NCBI GenBank assembly: GCA_003254885.1
Contig: QANT01007790.1
Location: 43,019 to 107,018, forward strand
Direction of reading: 5' to 3'
From: Purshia tridentata
Taxonomy: Eukaryota > Streptophyta > Magnoliopsida > Rosales > Rosaceae
DNA length: 64,000 nt
The notes beneath the pieces were generated by a model. That model made no database searches. It saw only the letters and a program-made list of their open reading frames with translations, and was not told the DNA's origin. This document shows positions 1 to 13,100 of this stretch, piece after piece. Each line of letters opens with the position of its first letter. Position 1 is the stretch's first letter. The translations under genes and the position numbers were made by a program.

Positions 1-93
1 CTCAGGGTAAATTGCTCACTATCTTTTTGCCTTTTTTGGGGTTCATTTCTCATGATGCATTCACATTTGACAAGTAATCTTTCTTCATAATAG

Positions 94-3000
94 GAATCAT
101 CTGTGATACACTCTAATGCAAATCTTGGAGTTCATGGACAAGGTTTATTGAACTTATCAGGACCAGGAGATTGGATTCAAGCACAACGTCTGGTTCTATC
201 ACTATTCTACAGTATTCATGTGAGTGACTTTGCTCAGATTTTCACTATCCTTGATGTTTAAGCTTCTGTAATGTGTTTCTTGGTTAACTTTTTATTCTTA
301 TGTTCTTGTAACTGATCAGTAATTTCAGAGATTTTAGTTGTGGCATTTTGGTTGTTATGCAAATCTTTGCTTTGTCTTGATAGATTTTTCTTCCTATTGC
401 TATTTTGCTTGGTTGGTGGTTTAATACTGAAAATTATTTTCCTTAATTTTTTTTGTTGTTAACACCTAGTTAGCAGTATGGCATGAGAGGAGTAGATATA
501 TAATCTTAAGCATGTAGTTATACTTAATTTGTTTTGCTTTTTGTGTGCATTGCTTAAGGGATTGCTATGGCATATACTTGTTCTTATCATCCTGGTTCTT
601 TGTTGAAATGGGCTATGTTTCTTATTTATCAGTGGGCTGATTAAAATCTATCTGTGGCATTTTGAATAGAAACTTATTCAGAGATTCGATAAGCCATCAT
701 ATGATGGATTGTATGTGCTATATCTTTAGTCAAATTTCACATTATTATTGATCGTTTCCTTTTTTTTTTTTTCTTTATGAAGGTTTCTATATCTTTAGTC
801 AAATTTCACATTATTATTGATTGTTTACTTTTTTTTTTTTTTTTTTTTTTTGAAGGTTGGGCCTGGATCTGTCTTGCGTGGTCCCTTAGAGAATGCCTCA
901 TCTGATTCTGTGTAAGTTTGACCTGGGTTGTATTGTCTTCTGGTTGAATTTGCCTCCCCTCCCACCACCCACACCCCAATACCACTAATATATCTATTGT
1001 CATGTTTCATAGAACACCAAAGCTCTATTGTGAAAACAAAGATTGTCCTGTTGAGCTACTTCATCCACCTGAAGATTGCAATGTGAATTCATCACTGTCC
1101 TTTACTCTTCAGGTGTGTTATGAGTTGAGTCATGCAGTAAGGGGGCTTAAAAATTAATTTTTGTGGCCAAGTTTTACATTCTCTTGACTGTTACTTTCCT
1201 GTGTCAGATATGCCGAGTTGAGGATATCAATATTGAAGGCCTCATAAAAGGGTCCGTTGTTCATTTCCATCGGGCAAGGACTATTGCTGTCCAGTCTTCT
1301 GGAACAATAAGTGCATCTGGAATGGGTAAGCTTTTTTGGAACCCTAATCCCAACCCTGAAGTACATGAAGCAGATTCTGAATCACTTGGAAGAATCATCT
1401 TTGTTTTTTTTTTTGGGGGGGTTGGGTTACTTATTTGTGTTTAAGCAGGCTGTACCGGTGGCATTGGCAGTGGAAACATTCTGAGCAATGGAATTGGCAG
1501 TGGTGGAGGGCATGGCGGTAAAGGTGGGTTGGCATGTTATAATGGTAGTTGTGTTGAGGGTGGAATCTCATATGGGAATGCGAAGTTGCCTTGTGAACTT
1601 GGTAGTGGAAGTGGAAATGACACTTTAGCTGGTACAACGGCTGGTGGTGGCATTGTAGGTAAGCTTATGTTTGAGCTGATAAGTTTGGTGGTTTTCATGC
1701 TATTTTTCTTTCAATTGGTGGAAGAAATTTGAATATAGCCACATCCTAGTGCTATTAAAAACGGTTTCCTTTTCAGCATGTATGAGGTGGAGACAAAGTT
1801 TATGTTTAATGCTGATAGTTTAGGCAGTTTTGATGCTATTTTTCTTTCATTTGGTGGTAGACATTTGAATGTTGCCACATCCTAGTGCTGTTAGTAGTAG
1901 TTTTCCCTTTCAGCTTCTGTCTGAGGCTGAAACAAATCTAATCTTCTGCCACTTCTTCAAAAATTGTAATTCACTATGGTTTACTTCATTGCTTATGCAC
2001 AACTTGGCTATGTTTATACTTTCTTAGTTGAGTTCACAGTTACCATTTTCCAATAGTTTTTCACATGGTAACACATTGCATCTTCCTGACAGTAATGGGT
2101 TCTTCAGAGCATCCCTTGTCAAGTTTATCCATTGAAGGCTTGGTGACAGCTGATGGTGAAAGTGTTGAAAGAACTTTAAGAAGAGAAAAGTTTTCCATTG
2201 TTGATAATTTAACTGCAGGTCCTGGGGGTGGGTCTGGTGGAACTGTACTTCTTTTTCTGCGAACACTAGCTCTTGGTGAGTCTGCCATTCTTTCGAGTGT
2301 TGGGGGATATGGTAGTTCCAATGGGGGTGGTGGAGGTGGTGGTGGAAGGATTCATTTTCATTGGTCAGACATTCCCACTGGAGATGTGTATCAGCCCATT
2401 GCAAGTGTGGACGGAAGCATCCTTGCAGGGTTTGTATAGTCTAATTTCTTCATATATTCTTACATGCTACATAATTAGGATGCCACTTTTAATCTATGTT
2501 GGTAGGGCATTGTTATGCAGTCAATTCTTTGAAAGAAGAATTAATAATTCTATTGTTTTATCTGGTAACATCTTGGTGTTTGGTTTCACTATTACAGGGG
2601 AGGTGTGGGTAGAGACCAGGGTGGTGCTGGAGAAAATGGAACAGTGACTGGCAAAGCTTGCCCAAAAGGGCTTTATGGGACCTTTTGTGAGGTAGGGTCT
2701 CAATATTTTGACATAGTGAAATCTATTTCTTGTGCTCTTATAACAATTTGTTTGTTGAATCAGTTATTTTAGTTTGTATGCCCGTGTGCAATCCGCATCT
2801 CTGGTAAATTTGATTTTTATTTTGAAGCTCTAGCATGTATCATTTCTGTGATACTTATCCTTTTAACCACCTCCAACTCGCCTTGGGGATAGTTTCTGCT
2901 CTCTCTCTCTCTCCCCCCCTCCCTCCCTCTCCTCCCTCTTCTCTTTATGATGCAGGACAGAAGCCTGCCTTGCTACAGTAATAGGGCAAAAAACCACAGT

Positions 3001-6000
3001 AGGAAGGAAATTCCAGCAATAAACAGTAGAAAAGAGAGAGATAAAGCTTATAGAATCAAAGTTGGTATGTAAATAGATGGGTTATAGGGTTTAGAGACCC
3101 AAGAGAAACTCTAAAATCAGAAAACTCTGAATAATATTGATAAGAAAACTGTCTTTTACAACCTCAAGCTTAAACTATAAACCTAAAACAATAAATCTTA
3201 GCTAACTATGAAAACATAAAGTAAAATTATAATTGACTAAAATGTAATATAGGAAGCTAATAATAGAAAACCTAATTGAATCAGGGAACAAAACTATTAA
3301 TTTGTAAGTTGGCTAACGGGTCTACTCAGGTTTGGAAAGCCTCTTCGATGCTCCTGCATCACGTTATCTCCCTCCCACACCTACTTTGACAATGATATTA
3401 CTATAGTTCAACCATTAATAATTGCTATAATTCTTATTTCATTATATGTTCTTCAGGAATGTCCACCTGGCACTTATAAGACTGCTATTGGGTCTGATGG
3501 GGCACTTTGTCAAAGTTGTCCTGCTAATGAGCTTCCCCATCGTGCAATTTATATTGCTGTGCGAGGTACTTCTATAAAAGTTGGGAGTCAGAAGGCCTAC
3601 TGCCTATGAGTTCTAATGGACTTGCATTCTCTGATTTGCAGTCTGTTGGATCTTGTTTTCAGCTCCATATTATTTACTAATTTGTCATGTAAATCATGTT
3701 TAGAAGTATTTTCAACTTCTGGTAACTAATATACGAAACCACTCCTCCTCTTATCAGGTGGTGTTGCTGAGACTCCTTGTCCTTACAAATGCATTTCAGA
3801 CAGATATCACATGCCACACTGTTATACAGCTCTTGAAGAGTTGATTTACACATTTGGTGGGCCTTGGCTATTTGGTCTTCTTCTGATTGGTCTTCTCATC
3901 CTGTTAGCTTTGGTACTCAGTGTTGCACGCATGAAACTTGTTGGGGTTGATGAATCACCAGGCCCGGCTCCCACTCAACATGGCTCACAAATAGATCACT
4001 CTTTCCCTTTCCTGGAATCATTGAATGAGGTTTTGTTATTGTATAATAAACTTTTCCTTTGTAGTTCGTACTGATTTTTGCATTGATGAAAAATAAGGGT
4101 TTTACTCTCTCTCTCTCTCCAACCCTACTTTAGAGATTGATAAGCTGGTATTCATATTGTAGGTTTTGGAAACAAACAGAGCTGAGGAGTCCCAGAGCCA
4201 TGTGCACAGAATGTATTTTATGGGTCCTAATACTTTCAGCGAACCTTGGCATCTGCCCCACACTCCTCCAGAACAAATAAAAGAGATTGTGTGAGTTAAC
4301 TTGTATTTATTTATTTTTATTTCTGTATCTCACTAGGGATTTTGAGGAACCTTCCAAGTTATGGTTATTTCCTCTTCACTTATTATTGATTTTTGTTTTG
4401 TAATATAACAAATCCAAAAGGTTAGAGTTTTGAAATATAGCATTCCCTGCTAATTTATTCAATCTGGCAGATATGAGGGTCCATTCAATACATTTGTCGA
4501 TGAGATTAATGCCATAGCCACTTATCAATGGTGGGAGGGAGCAATGTACAGCATTCTTTCTGTTCTTTTATACCCCCTTGCATGGTCATGGCAGCAGTGG
4601 CGCAGGAGATTGAAATTGCAACGTCTACGTGAATTTGTTCGATCGGAATATGATCATGCCTGCTTGCGTTCTTGTCGTTCACGAGCTCTTTATGAAGGGA
4701 TAAAGGTTTGCATTGCAGAATTATAGGTTCAATGTGTTGTGGTTCATATCAGGGTCGTGAATCATATGTATATATTGCCTGTGATTATTCCGTGTAAATG
4801 TGATTGAAGGGTACTTGAAACTAATTTGGGTGCATTATTTAAAATCACTTCATGCTCAGAGTGTTGTTCCGAACAAAATTGATCTTTATGCTCTCAGCAA
4901 AAGTAATTCGTTACCATTACTTCCTTAATGAGTTGTTATGTTGTGGTTACTGGTTACTATCAGTTTCTTTTTCCTCTTTTATATTTGAATATCTGTGTAT
5001 TATTATATATTGTGTTGTACTTGGATGGTTGCTAATCCTGTAACATTTTTACTGTATTACTGCTAGGTAGCTGCAACTTCTGATTTAATGCTAGCATATA
5101 TGGACTTCTTCCTTGGTGGGGATGAAAAGAGAACTGATCTTCCTCCTCGTTTACATCAAAGATTTCCTATGTCATTACCTTTTGGAGGTGATGGAAGTTA
5201 TATGGCTCCTTTCTCACTTCACAGTGATAATATTGTTACAAGCCTCATGAGTCAGGTTTGTTGATTGGTGCTGACAATTTCAAAGGCCATTTGGCCAAAA
5301 TGATTTGTATATGTTCTAGCTCCTATAGAATTATATTAATCATAACGCTTTTGCTTTGCAGTCAGTACCTCCTACCACTTGGTACCGTCTGGTGGCTGGT
5401 TTGAATGCACAATTGCGCTTAGTTTGTCGTGGGCGGCTAAGAGTTACACTTCATCCTGTCATTAGGTGGCTTGAAAGCTATGCCAATCCTGCCTTAAGGA
5501 TTTATGGTGTACGTGTTGATCTTGCCTGGTTTCAGGCTACAGCTTGTGGTTATTGTCATTATGGAGTTGTGGTATATGCTATTGAAGAAGTCAGTGATCC
5601 CGCCTCTATTACAAGCATAGATGGAGCAATACAACCTGATGAATCACGGTAATGGTTTGTAATGTTTGCATGGTGAAAATTCTGTGCATGAGATTATGAC
5701 TAAATATGTATATTCCCATTACCACCATTTAGTTGGTACTCTTACGTTGGCACTTGGGATGCTTTGAATGGTGTTGAAATATTCTAATAAGGTTATAGGA
5801 AATTTGGAACAGAGATAAGTTGATAACATTCTCACATGTGAACACATGAACAGAGTGACTTTAGTGGTATAGACAATACAAGAAATATTGGTGTAGGCAT
5901 AGCGTCAAATAGAAAAGTTAGTATACCTGTTGTGCGATTTGAGCGATTTTAAGTAAGGAGTATAAAGCACCCACTGTAGTATATATGTAGCAATACACTT

Positions 6001-7217
6001 GGACGCTGCCCAAGTTTGACTTTGGCTTTTCTTCGACTTACTGTGCAAATAGCATTTACAAAGAAGATTTATCTGGTCACTTGAGAGAAGAAACACTCAT
6101 AAGCCAATCTCGCAGAAGCAGTGAAAGTTACACGAGACGAAAGAGAGCATATGGAGGGATTATAGATGCTAACAATTTACAAATGCTTGAAGAAAAGAGA
6201 GATATATTTTATCTTCTCTCTTTTATGCTTCATAACACTAAACCTGTTGGACACCAGGTATTTCTCATGCTTATAGTAACAAAGTATATATTAATAGTAT
6301 TATATATGTGCTGGTGATTTCAAACCTGTCTCATTCTGAACATAATTTTTTGATGAAATGCAGGATCTCGTTGGTTTAGTCATCTCAATGCTTCTTTTAG
6401 GAGATTTTAGCTTAGTTTTGCTTACATTGCTCCAGTTGTATTCATTTTCGTTAGCGGATGTCTTTCTGGTTCTCTTTATTTTACCCCTCGGCATTCTTCT
6501 CCCATTTCCTGCTGGTATCAATGCTCTATTCAGTCATGGACCCAGACGTTCTGCTGGCCTTGCACGTGCATATGCTTTGTGGAACCTTACATCCTTTATT
6601 AATGTTGTAAGTTGCTATTCTTTAACTTATGTTTTGCAAGTCTTCTCTCACCCTATAACATATAAGGGACTTCATAAGTCTTCTCTATCCCTATAACAGG
6701 AAAATATTATTTTGGTACAGCTGTTTTAAGTTCAAAAATTGTTTTCTTTTGTTTGGCTGTAAGCTTGTTATCTCAACAAAACTATATTATTTGCTTACTG
6801 GAGTCTGGGTATACTTGTTTGTTCTACATATTTCTTGGAAAGCATTGAATTTTATATAATGATCCTGAGTTGTTTTTGCCAGGTGGTTGCTTTTGTATGT
6901 GGATATGTTCATTATAACATTCAATCATCAAGTAAAACACATCCATTTCAACCCTGGAATTTTAGCATGTGAGGGGATTCTCTAGCTACCAAGGACTTAA
7001 TTAGTCTGAATAGTATGCTTTATCATTGACACAATATTCAACTAACAGGAACAATATTCTGTGGTGCAGGGATGAAAGTGAATGGTGGATTTTCCCTGCT
7101 GGACTGGTTGTTTGTAAAATATTTCAATCCCAGCTAATCAATTGGCATGTTGGCAATCTGGAGATTCAAGACCGTTCGTTGTACAGCAATGATTTTGAGC
7201 TGTTTTGGCAATCGTGA
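94..7217 (+). CDS. Glycine-rich multi-pass membrane protein, 3' part (5' end outside window)
   Basis: Seventeen exons join in one frame: 94-219, 856-911, 1013-1112, 1208-1325, 1449-1658, 2093-2429, 2598-2691, 3457-3565, 3758-4029, 4163-4290, 4471-4705, 5067-5255, 5362-5648, 6122-6257, 6364-6606, 6883-6968, 7070-7217 (stop TGA 7215-7217). The 1449-2691 exons encode strongly Gly-rich loops. Exon 3457-3565 holds a Cys-rich ECPPGTYK...C..CP motif of the ephrin-receptor-like GCC2/GCC3 type. A long hydrophobic segment follows in exon 3758-4029 and several more in 6364-6968, so the C-terminus is multi-pass. The order matches the plant family of Arabidopsis At4g32920, At5g11700 and At5g47020, whose function is not established. 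The exon starting at 6122 could equally start at 6116; both AG sites keep the frame and differ by two residues. No start codon is in the window. Confidence 0.88.
721..850. repeat. Intronic tandem duplication with T-runs
   Basis: A segment beginning TATCTTTAGTCAAATTTCAC at 721 is repeated at 789 (unit about 68 bp). Each copy ends in a long T-run. It lies in the intron just before the exon at 856, and the second T-run also serves as that exon's polypyrimidine tract. Confidence 0.8.
1690..1900. repeat. Diverged intronic tandem duplication
   Basis: Two related segments (about 1697-1765 and 1833-1900) share the order GCTATTTTTCTTTCA, then TTTGAAT, then CCACATCCTAGTGCT. They lie in the intron between exons 1449-1658 and 2093-2429 of the glycine-rich protein gene. 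No coding content is seen. Confidence 0.7.
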
Positions 7218-8587
7218 TTATATTTAACAAGAAGATATTCTCCACATTTAACATGTTTTTTGGTTCTTTTTTAATACATTTCTTTTGTATTTGAATTTGA
7301 TACTAGGTGAGTTATTGACATAGACAGGTAGAGAAAGAAAAATGTCGAAATATGAATTTATGAAAGTAAAAAGAAATAGAAGAGAGAAAGAGAGGCATTG
7401 ATATTTATGTAACGACTTTTGAACAATGTGCAGTCAGTTTTCTGTAAATAGTAATTGGGGCATATACCCACTCTTCAGTGGATTCGAGTCCTTGTTTGTA
7501 TCTGTTTACTTACCACTCCTACTTTTAAGTGTAAATAAGACTTTCTTGGTCTTATTTATTAAATAATTTTAATTTATTGTTTGGATCAATTAGCATGATA
7601 ACTGTTTTTGAATACAAACATATAGCTTTGTCCTGCTGATACAATGAAAAGGGTTAACAACCCAAACATAACATATCAGCCTCAACCAGTTTTCAGTTTC
7701 AGTGCTGCCAAAGAAGTCTCCACTTCCTAAATTGCAGCATATCTTCCCTTTGCACTAGACGACAGACTTCATTAGAAGTGTAATGAAAATGAAAACCCTA
7801 ATTTCAATAGCTTTCTTTTCAGCGGCTTGTACCCACTGAAATCCCCATTCTTTCTAGTCATGATTATGGATGTCTGAACCAGCATCTTTTGGAATTCAAT
7901 TTCCTTGAATCATCTTGGTGCTCACAGGCAAATGCTTAGATGGTGTCTCAAAGAGCAAAGCATCCCATAAAGCGAAGTCAGTAAGCAACAAATGATTGGT
8001 TGAGCACATATTCCTTAAGGCCAGGAAAAGTGTAACCTCATATTAGCTTCAAATCCCCCAATAACCACCCCTATATATATACAAATTTTTCCAGTAGGAC
8101 GCCTAAATTTTCTCTGCACGAAGTTTTTTAGTTAAAGAACAGACATGGATATTTTTATTTTATTTTGCATTTTTTATGCAACTTCTTAGAGGGTTCAACA
8201 TTTTAAGATATAGTCATATAGAATGTTATATTTTAGGGTGTAAAATTATTATTCGATGTTCAAAATTCGAAAGTTAAAACTAAAATCTAAGTAACGAGTT
8301 CTCAAAACAATAAGTTAAAACCATTTCGATTCCCAAAACAATGTAACAATTCTTTCTTTTTTTGGCCAGGGAAACAATGTAACAATTCAATATAGTGAAA
8401 CAGTGAAATGTCAGAAAGCACAAGTTCATATGTTAGAATCACTACAAAAATACTGTTCTCTCTCTCAAACAAATGATTGAACGAGGACACTTCTAAAATC
8501 AGGGGACATAAAAGTTTCATGTGTTTTCGTTGATCCCCTGCATAGCTAAGAACCCCAAGAGAGAAGAAAAAAAGCCACCTAATACTG
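7218..8587. other. Convergent intergenic region and 3' UTRs
   Basis: This lies between the stop of the glycine-rich protein gene and the stop of the GatC gene, which converge. It should hold both 3' UTRs. It is AT-rich, short open frames in it have no recognisable product, and no repeat or RNA gene is evident. Confidence 0.6.
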
Positions 8588-9469
8588 CTACTCCCTGTTC
8601 AGAATTTTGGGAACTTTTATGTACAGCTCCTCATAGTTTGGAACAGCAGCAATCATGGCCTCCCTGTTGAAAAACAAATTAAAGCTTCGGTAGATTTATT
8701 AAAAAATAAAATAAATGTGAACCCAAATTTGAATACTCAAACACTGAAACGACCGTCTCACCTATTCTCAAATGTTTCAGGAATATCATCACGGAAGTTA
8801 TCACCTTCAGTATCTGCAATCAACACAAAGATAGATTAAAGGAAACAAAAAAATCATACTTTGAAACCAACAGTGTGAAGTGTGAGCTAAAATAAGTGAT
8901 TATGGAAGGCTTTGAAGCACCTGCTCTGATTGAGGGCTCTACAGTTTGAAGATCAACAGCTTGAAGCTGTCCAAACCTGCAAAAAAGACCAACCAACCAA
9001 TCCTCGTCATAAGTTCACAACAACCCAGAAGGCAGAAACACTTCAACATGGTGTCAATTAAAAGAGAAGAACAAGAAGCTTACCAATCTACGACTTGTCG
9101 AATTTTGGGAGCAAATTCTTCAACCTTATAAGAGTGTAAAACAGACAAATGTATGAAATAAAAAGCATGGAAATTAAATCATGCAATGTATGATTATGGA
9201 AAAATCAAATGAAAGGAGGAGTGCAACACCTCATGAGGGGTCAGAGAAATTCTAGCAGTCTCAGCCAAACGAGGCACATCCAGAGGTTCCAGAGAAGACC
9301 CACTATCTGTTGTTGTTGCTGAGCAATTTGTTCGGACCCAGTTGTTGTTACGAGGATAAAGCACTTTTGGAAATTTGGGTTTGCAGTTGAAGTTGTTGGA
9401 TAAGAACTGGGTCTTGGGTAGAAAAGAAGAAGATGCTCCTTTAACCAGAAGTAAAGCTCTGCTTCCCAT
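8588..9469 (-). CDS. GATC: Glutamyl-tRNA(Gln) amidotransferase subunit C, chloroplast/mitochondrial
   Basis: Five exons on the minus strand (9230-9469, 9084-9124, 8921-8976, 8762-8813, 8588-8663) join to 154 residues with a TAG stop at 8588-8590. The first ~50 residues are rich in Ser, Asn and basic residues and poor in acids, as expected for an organellar transit peptide. The rest follows the GatC pattern: a DVPRLAETARISLTP helix, then a WFGQLQAVDLQTVEPSIRA segment, and a C-terminal VPKILNRE. GatC belongs to the GatCAB complex, which converts mischarged Glu-tRNA(Gln) to Gln-tRNA(Gln) in organelles, and stabilises the GatA subunit. Arabidopsis GATC (At4g32915) has about the same length and sits next to the orthologue of the gene at 94-7217. 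The start chosen is the first ATG that gives a transit-like leader. Confidence 0.92.
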
Positions 9470-10166
9470 TTTCTTCGTATCCTCAAAACTCGAAACTCAG
9501 AAGCAAAGCTCTGCTTCCCTTTCTCCTCGTTGTGGTGAATTGCGTTCCTTCCGATCTAGTCTCGGGATTCTCCTATATGAGGAAAATGACGAAACACTCC
9601 TTGGGCGATTATAAACACATACCATAACATCTTTCTCCAATTTTTCGAGATTTTATTAGTTTTTTTTTAATTTTTAATTTTTAATTTTTATGACAATAAG
9701 ATTTTATTAGTTGGGATCAAAAGGGAAGGCGCCGCCGCGTCCACAGTAGGAGCAGCCGCGGGTGAGGGAGGGAGTGGGATGTCTGCCTTTGGTTTTCTGT
9801 TTTTATTTTTAAGGTTTTTAAAGTTTTATACAAAGGGTAAAATTAAATTTCAAATTTTATAAAAGTTTTGAAGGATATGATAGTAAATTAAGGGATATGA
9901 ATAGACTTTCCCTTATCAAAGCTGCAGTTAACATTTCGAAACAGATGATCTTTCACACTGAAAATGATCTTGTTGCATATCATTACAATTCCTCAAGCTT
10001 GCACACTACAAATGATCTTTACAACAACCTATTTTCTTAAACCCTGAAATACTGACTGCATCTAGTTGGGTTGGATATCACATCATATCACATTACTTTA
10101 ATGATAGATTAGACAATATGGGAGAAAATATTTACAAGAAGGTCAAAACAATTAGTTAGGTATAGT
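9470..10166. other. Intergenic: GatC promoter side and CABIN1 3' side
   Basis: It holds the GatC upstream region and the CABIN1 3' UTR. There is a short GC-rich patch at about 9728-9775 in otherwise AT-rich DNA. No gene is seen. Confidence 0.6.
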
Positions 10167-13100
10167 TCAACTTCTGTCCGAACCACCTTCGTCTGCTGTT
10201 GTATTGCTCCTCTCTGCAACTTTATTACTGCAATGGTTCAGTGGGGGAGCAGCAAATAAGCTCCTTTGATGCACACCAGAAGGTGGTCGATCTCCACATT
10301 GCATGGAGCTCTCAGGAAATGAAGTGGATGTTGTCACTGGAGAAGTCTCTGCATCACTGGTTCCATCTCTCCCACAACCTGCTAGCAGTACAACCATCAG
10401 TGTGCGAGTGAAAATATTATGATATGAAACTCAGACAATCTGCAGAAAACATGTCTTTAACAAACAAGGACGAAAAGGAAGAATTTGAATAACCTGTATG
10501 AGCAGTGGTGGTGTTGGATATGCTTGTGCTTGAAGGCACAGATGACGTTCCAGCTCCTTTTTTCATTTTAGACTGCAAAGTACAACCACAAACTTATAGA
10601 ACATTAGTCAACTTCATTTCCTTAATTACCTCAACCTTGTACAGAAGATCAGCTCTTGCTTTTATGTGGACATAATATTATAAATGCATTCATGTTCATG
10701 TTTCTTAACATAACAGAACTAAGAGAAGCACATTTTATGTCAGAGTTTACATGTTTTGGAATGTCAACAAAACTCCCTTTTGAGCATGTTAGTTTCCATA
10801 CCCTTGCATTTTCTTCACAATGCTTTACAACAAACGAGATGTTTGTGCACCGGCCATGCAATAGCGTGTAAGCCCACAAGAGAAGCTTCCTCGGAATGCT
10901 AAGGTCAAGGATTTCAGCCCCATCCATGCCCGGCCTGAAGTGGGTATCCTTTACTAACCAAGACGGAACCAAATACAGGTTGACACCAGATGAGGGCATT
11001 ACACAGGAGCTCTCACGATAAAAATTGTAAGAAGATCTAAGCAGAGTGTTGGCAGTCTCCACATTTTCATCTGAAGCTTTTTTAACTATTACGTTCTTTA
11101 TTTTAAACAAAATAGGATTCCGTTTTGATTCAAGAATTCTAAAATGGGCTGGATCCTCAAATGCTGAACTCCACAATTCATCTGTTTGCAGATCAACACA
11201 AAGAAGCTGGCTATTTTCCGACCCACCATCTGATGGATTAATGACCTGAATCTCACTAGTGCTTTCAGACTGTGATGGAGTGATCTGTGCCAAGCTTAAT
11301 ATAAGAGATCGACACCAAGCAATGGAAGCATGCCTGCAAACTTTTGCGCAGTTACTGTTTGACAATTTTGGATTCTTAAACCGCTTACGAATCTTCTCAT
11401 TTATGGCTTCAAGAGTGTCTATTTTGCCATTTTTCTCCAATGATATGATATGTTCATGAAGATATCTGCATAATATGGGTGCATTAGACTCATGGATATC
11501 ACCACAAACATGTTGAATATCAAATGCACCAAGGAAGATTAATAAACAAAGATGGATCAGGACTTGAGAGTCAATAAAAACTCATATTAAATCAAAATTT
11601 GAGAATTTTATCAAGGTTTCATCAAGCCAAGTTGAGAAATAACTTAAACAAAATTTTGGCTGTGGGATGCAAATTACCCATATAAACTGCTTTCTGATGT
11701 TTCTGCGACCTTAATCTCAGACAAACCACATATTTCTGGCCATAAGTTCCCCTGCTCCATGAACAATACAAACACTTTCTCCAATATATGCTCAGAATTA
11801 CTTGTACCACCAGAGCCCACAGTTCCAGGTTGATGCATGGATGAAATCAGGGCCTTAACGTACCTCCCAAGTGCTAGTGGAACAAGATCTTCAATGCAAA
11901 GTGAAAACTGGATTTTTCAATCAAGTTAGATCCCACTTAAATTGGTAGAGAGAAAATATCAGATGATGAATAGAATAAGATCCAGCTAGACGAGGCATGC
12001 TGTTTCAATAGTAATAATGAAACATAACTATTATTGCTTAGTAATGAATGCATAATATCATAATATTAGAGGAGCATGCATGGCCATCATCACAAAAAAG
12101 ATCTTTTACCATTCCACGGCATTGAAAACCCCCAAACCACCCCCCACCACCCCAAAAAAAAATTACAAAAGAAAAGAAAAAGGGAAAAGACTGAATTATT
12201 GTCAATAAATGGAAGTTGGCCCAGATTTTAATTAATTATGTGGTAGGAAGCATTAACCGCATTACAGGAAAATGACTTGCAAAATATTCATCGAACCATA
12301 AGGGGATTCATTCCACAAATCATAGAAATCATCGCTAAATTGCTTAAGTAACACACTAGAGGTCAAATGATTACCCTCTTATCAGCTCGAAGAGATATAT
12401 AAGCACGTTCAAGAGTACAGATATCTCCAGTCTCCTCCAAGAGTTTCAAATAGAACAACAGATATTTCCGAATGCAAGTAATAAATTTTCGAGAACTTTC
12501 AGGTAAGTTGACTTCAAGGGACTTCTTACTCCCAGAAACACCAGGAGTTTTCCGCCTGATATACAGAGAAGACATCAGATTAGTTTCATATAGAATTACA
12601 GCCTCAAGCTACAAAAGCATGGACAGCAGACAAAGTGAAACTCTTGACAGGGGGCTTTAGGGTTGTAAACAAAAATGGAACTGGAACTGTGTTCCCCATC
12701 TATGACCATAAACCAGTAAGGCAAAGTGAGGGCCTGTTTAAATCAGTTCCTTGAGAATATTTGTTAGAACCATTAAAAGGAAGACAGAAAACTAGGCAAT
12801 ATATATTCAAATAAGCATTTCTAAAAACTATTATCTTAATTCTTTCTTTTTGCATGAAAATAGCTTCATATGAACACCAAATCATTGTTCTCTGTTTCTT
12901 CATTCTGTTTCTTGTTTAGAAAGAAAAATCCATTGTAATAAGCTTTCTGTAACATCCTGTGGTGTCCAAATGACTTAGGTACATGATTCTAGAAATAGAA
13001 CTGTTGCATAGATTTACTGACCTTCCTTTTTTGACCATGCTATCAATCTCCCACATATTTATTGTAAATGATGAGCGAGATGATTTGAAGCAAAAAGAGA

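Noticed and set aside
2024-2404. 126-codon minus-strand frame opposite the Gly-rich exon
   Set aside because: His/Gln-rich translation is the expected shadow of a Gly-rich coding strand.
10649-10801. Extension of CABIN1 exon 10802-11465 to the stop at 10649
   Set aside because: A GTATGG donor at 10801 joins in phase to two further exons that encode a plausible C-terminus, and read-through would drop them.
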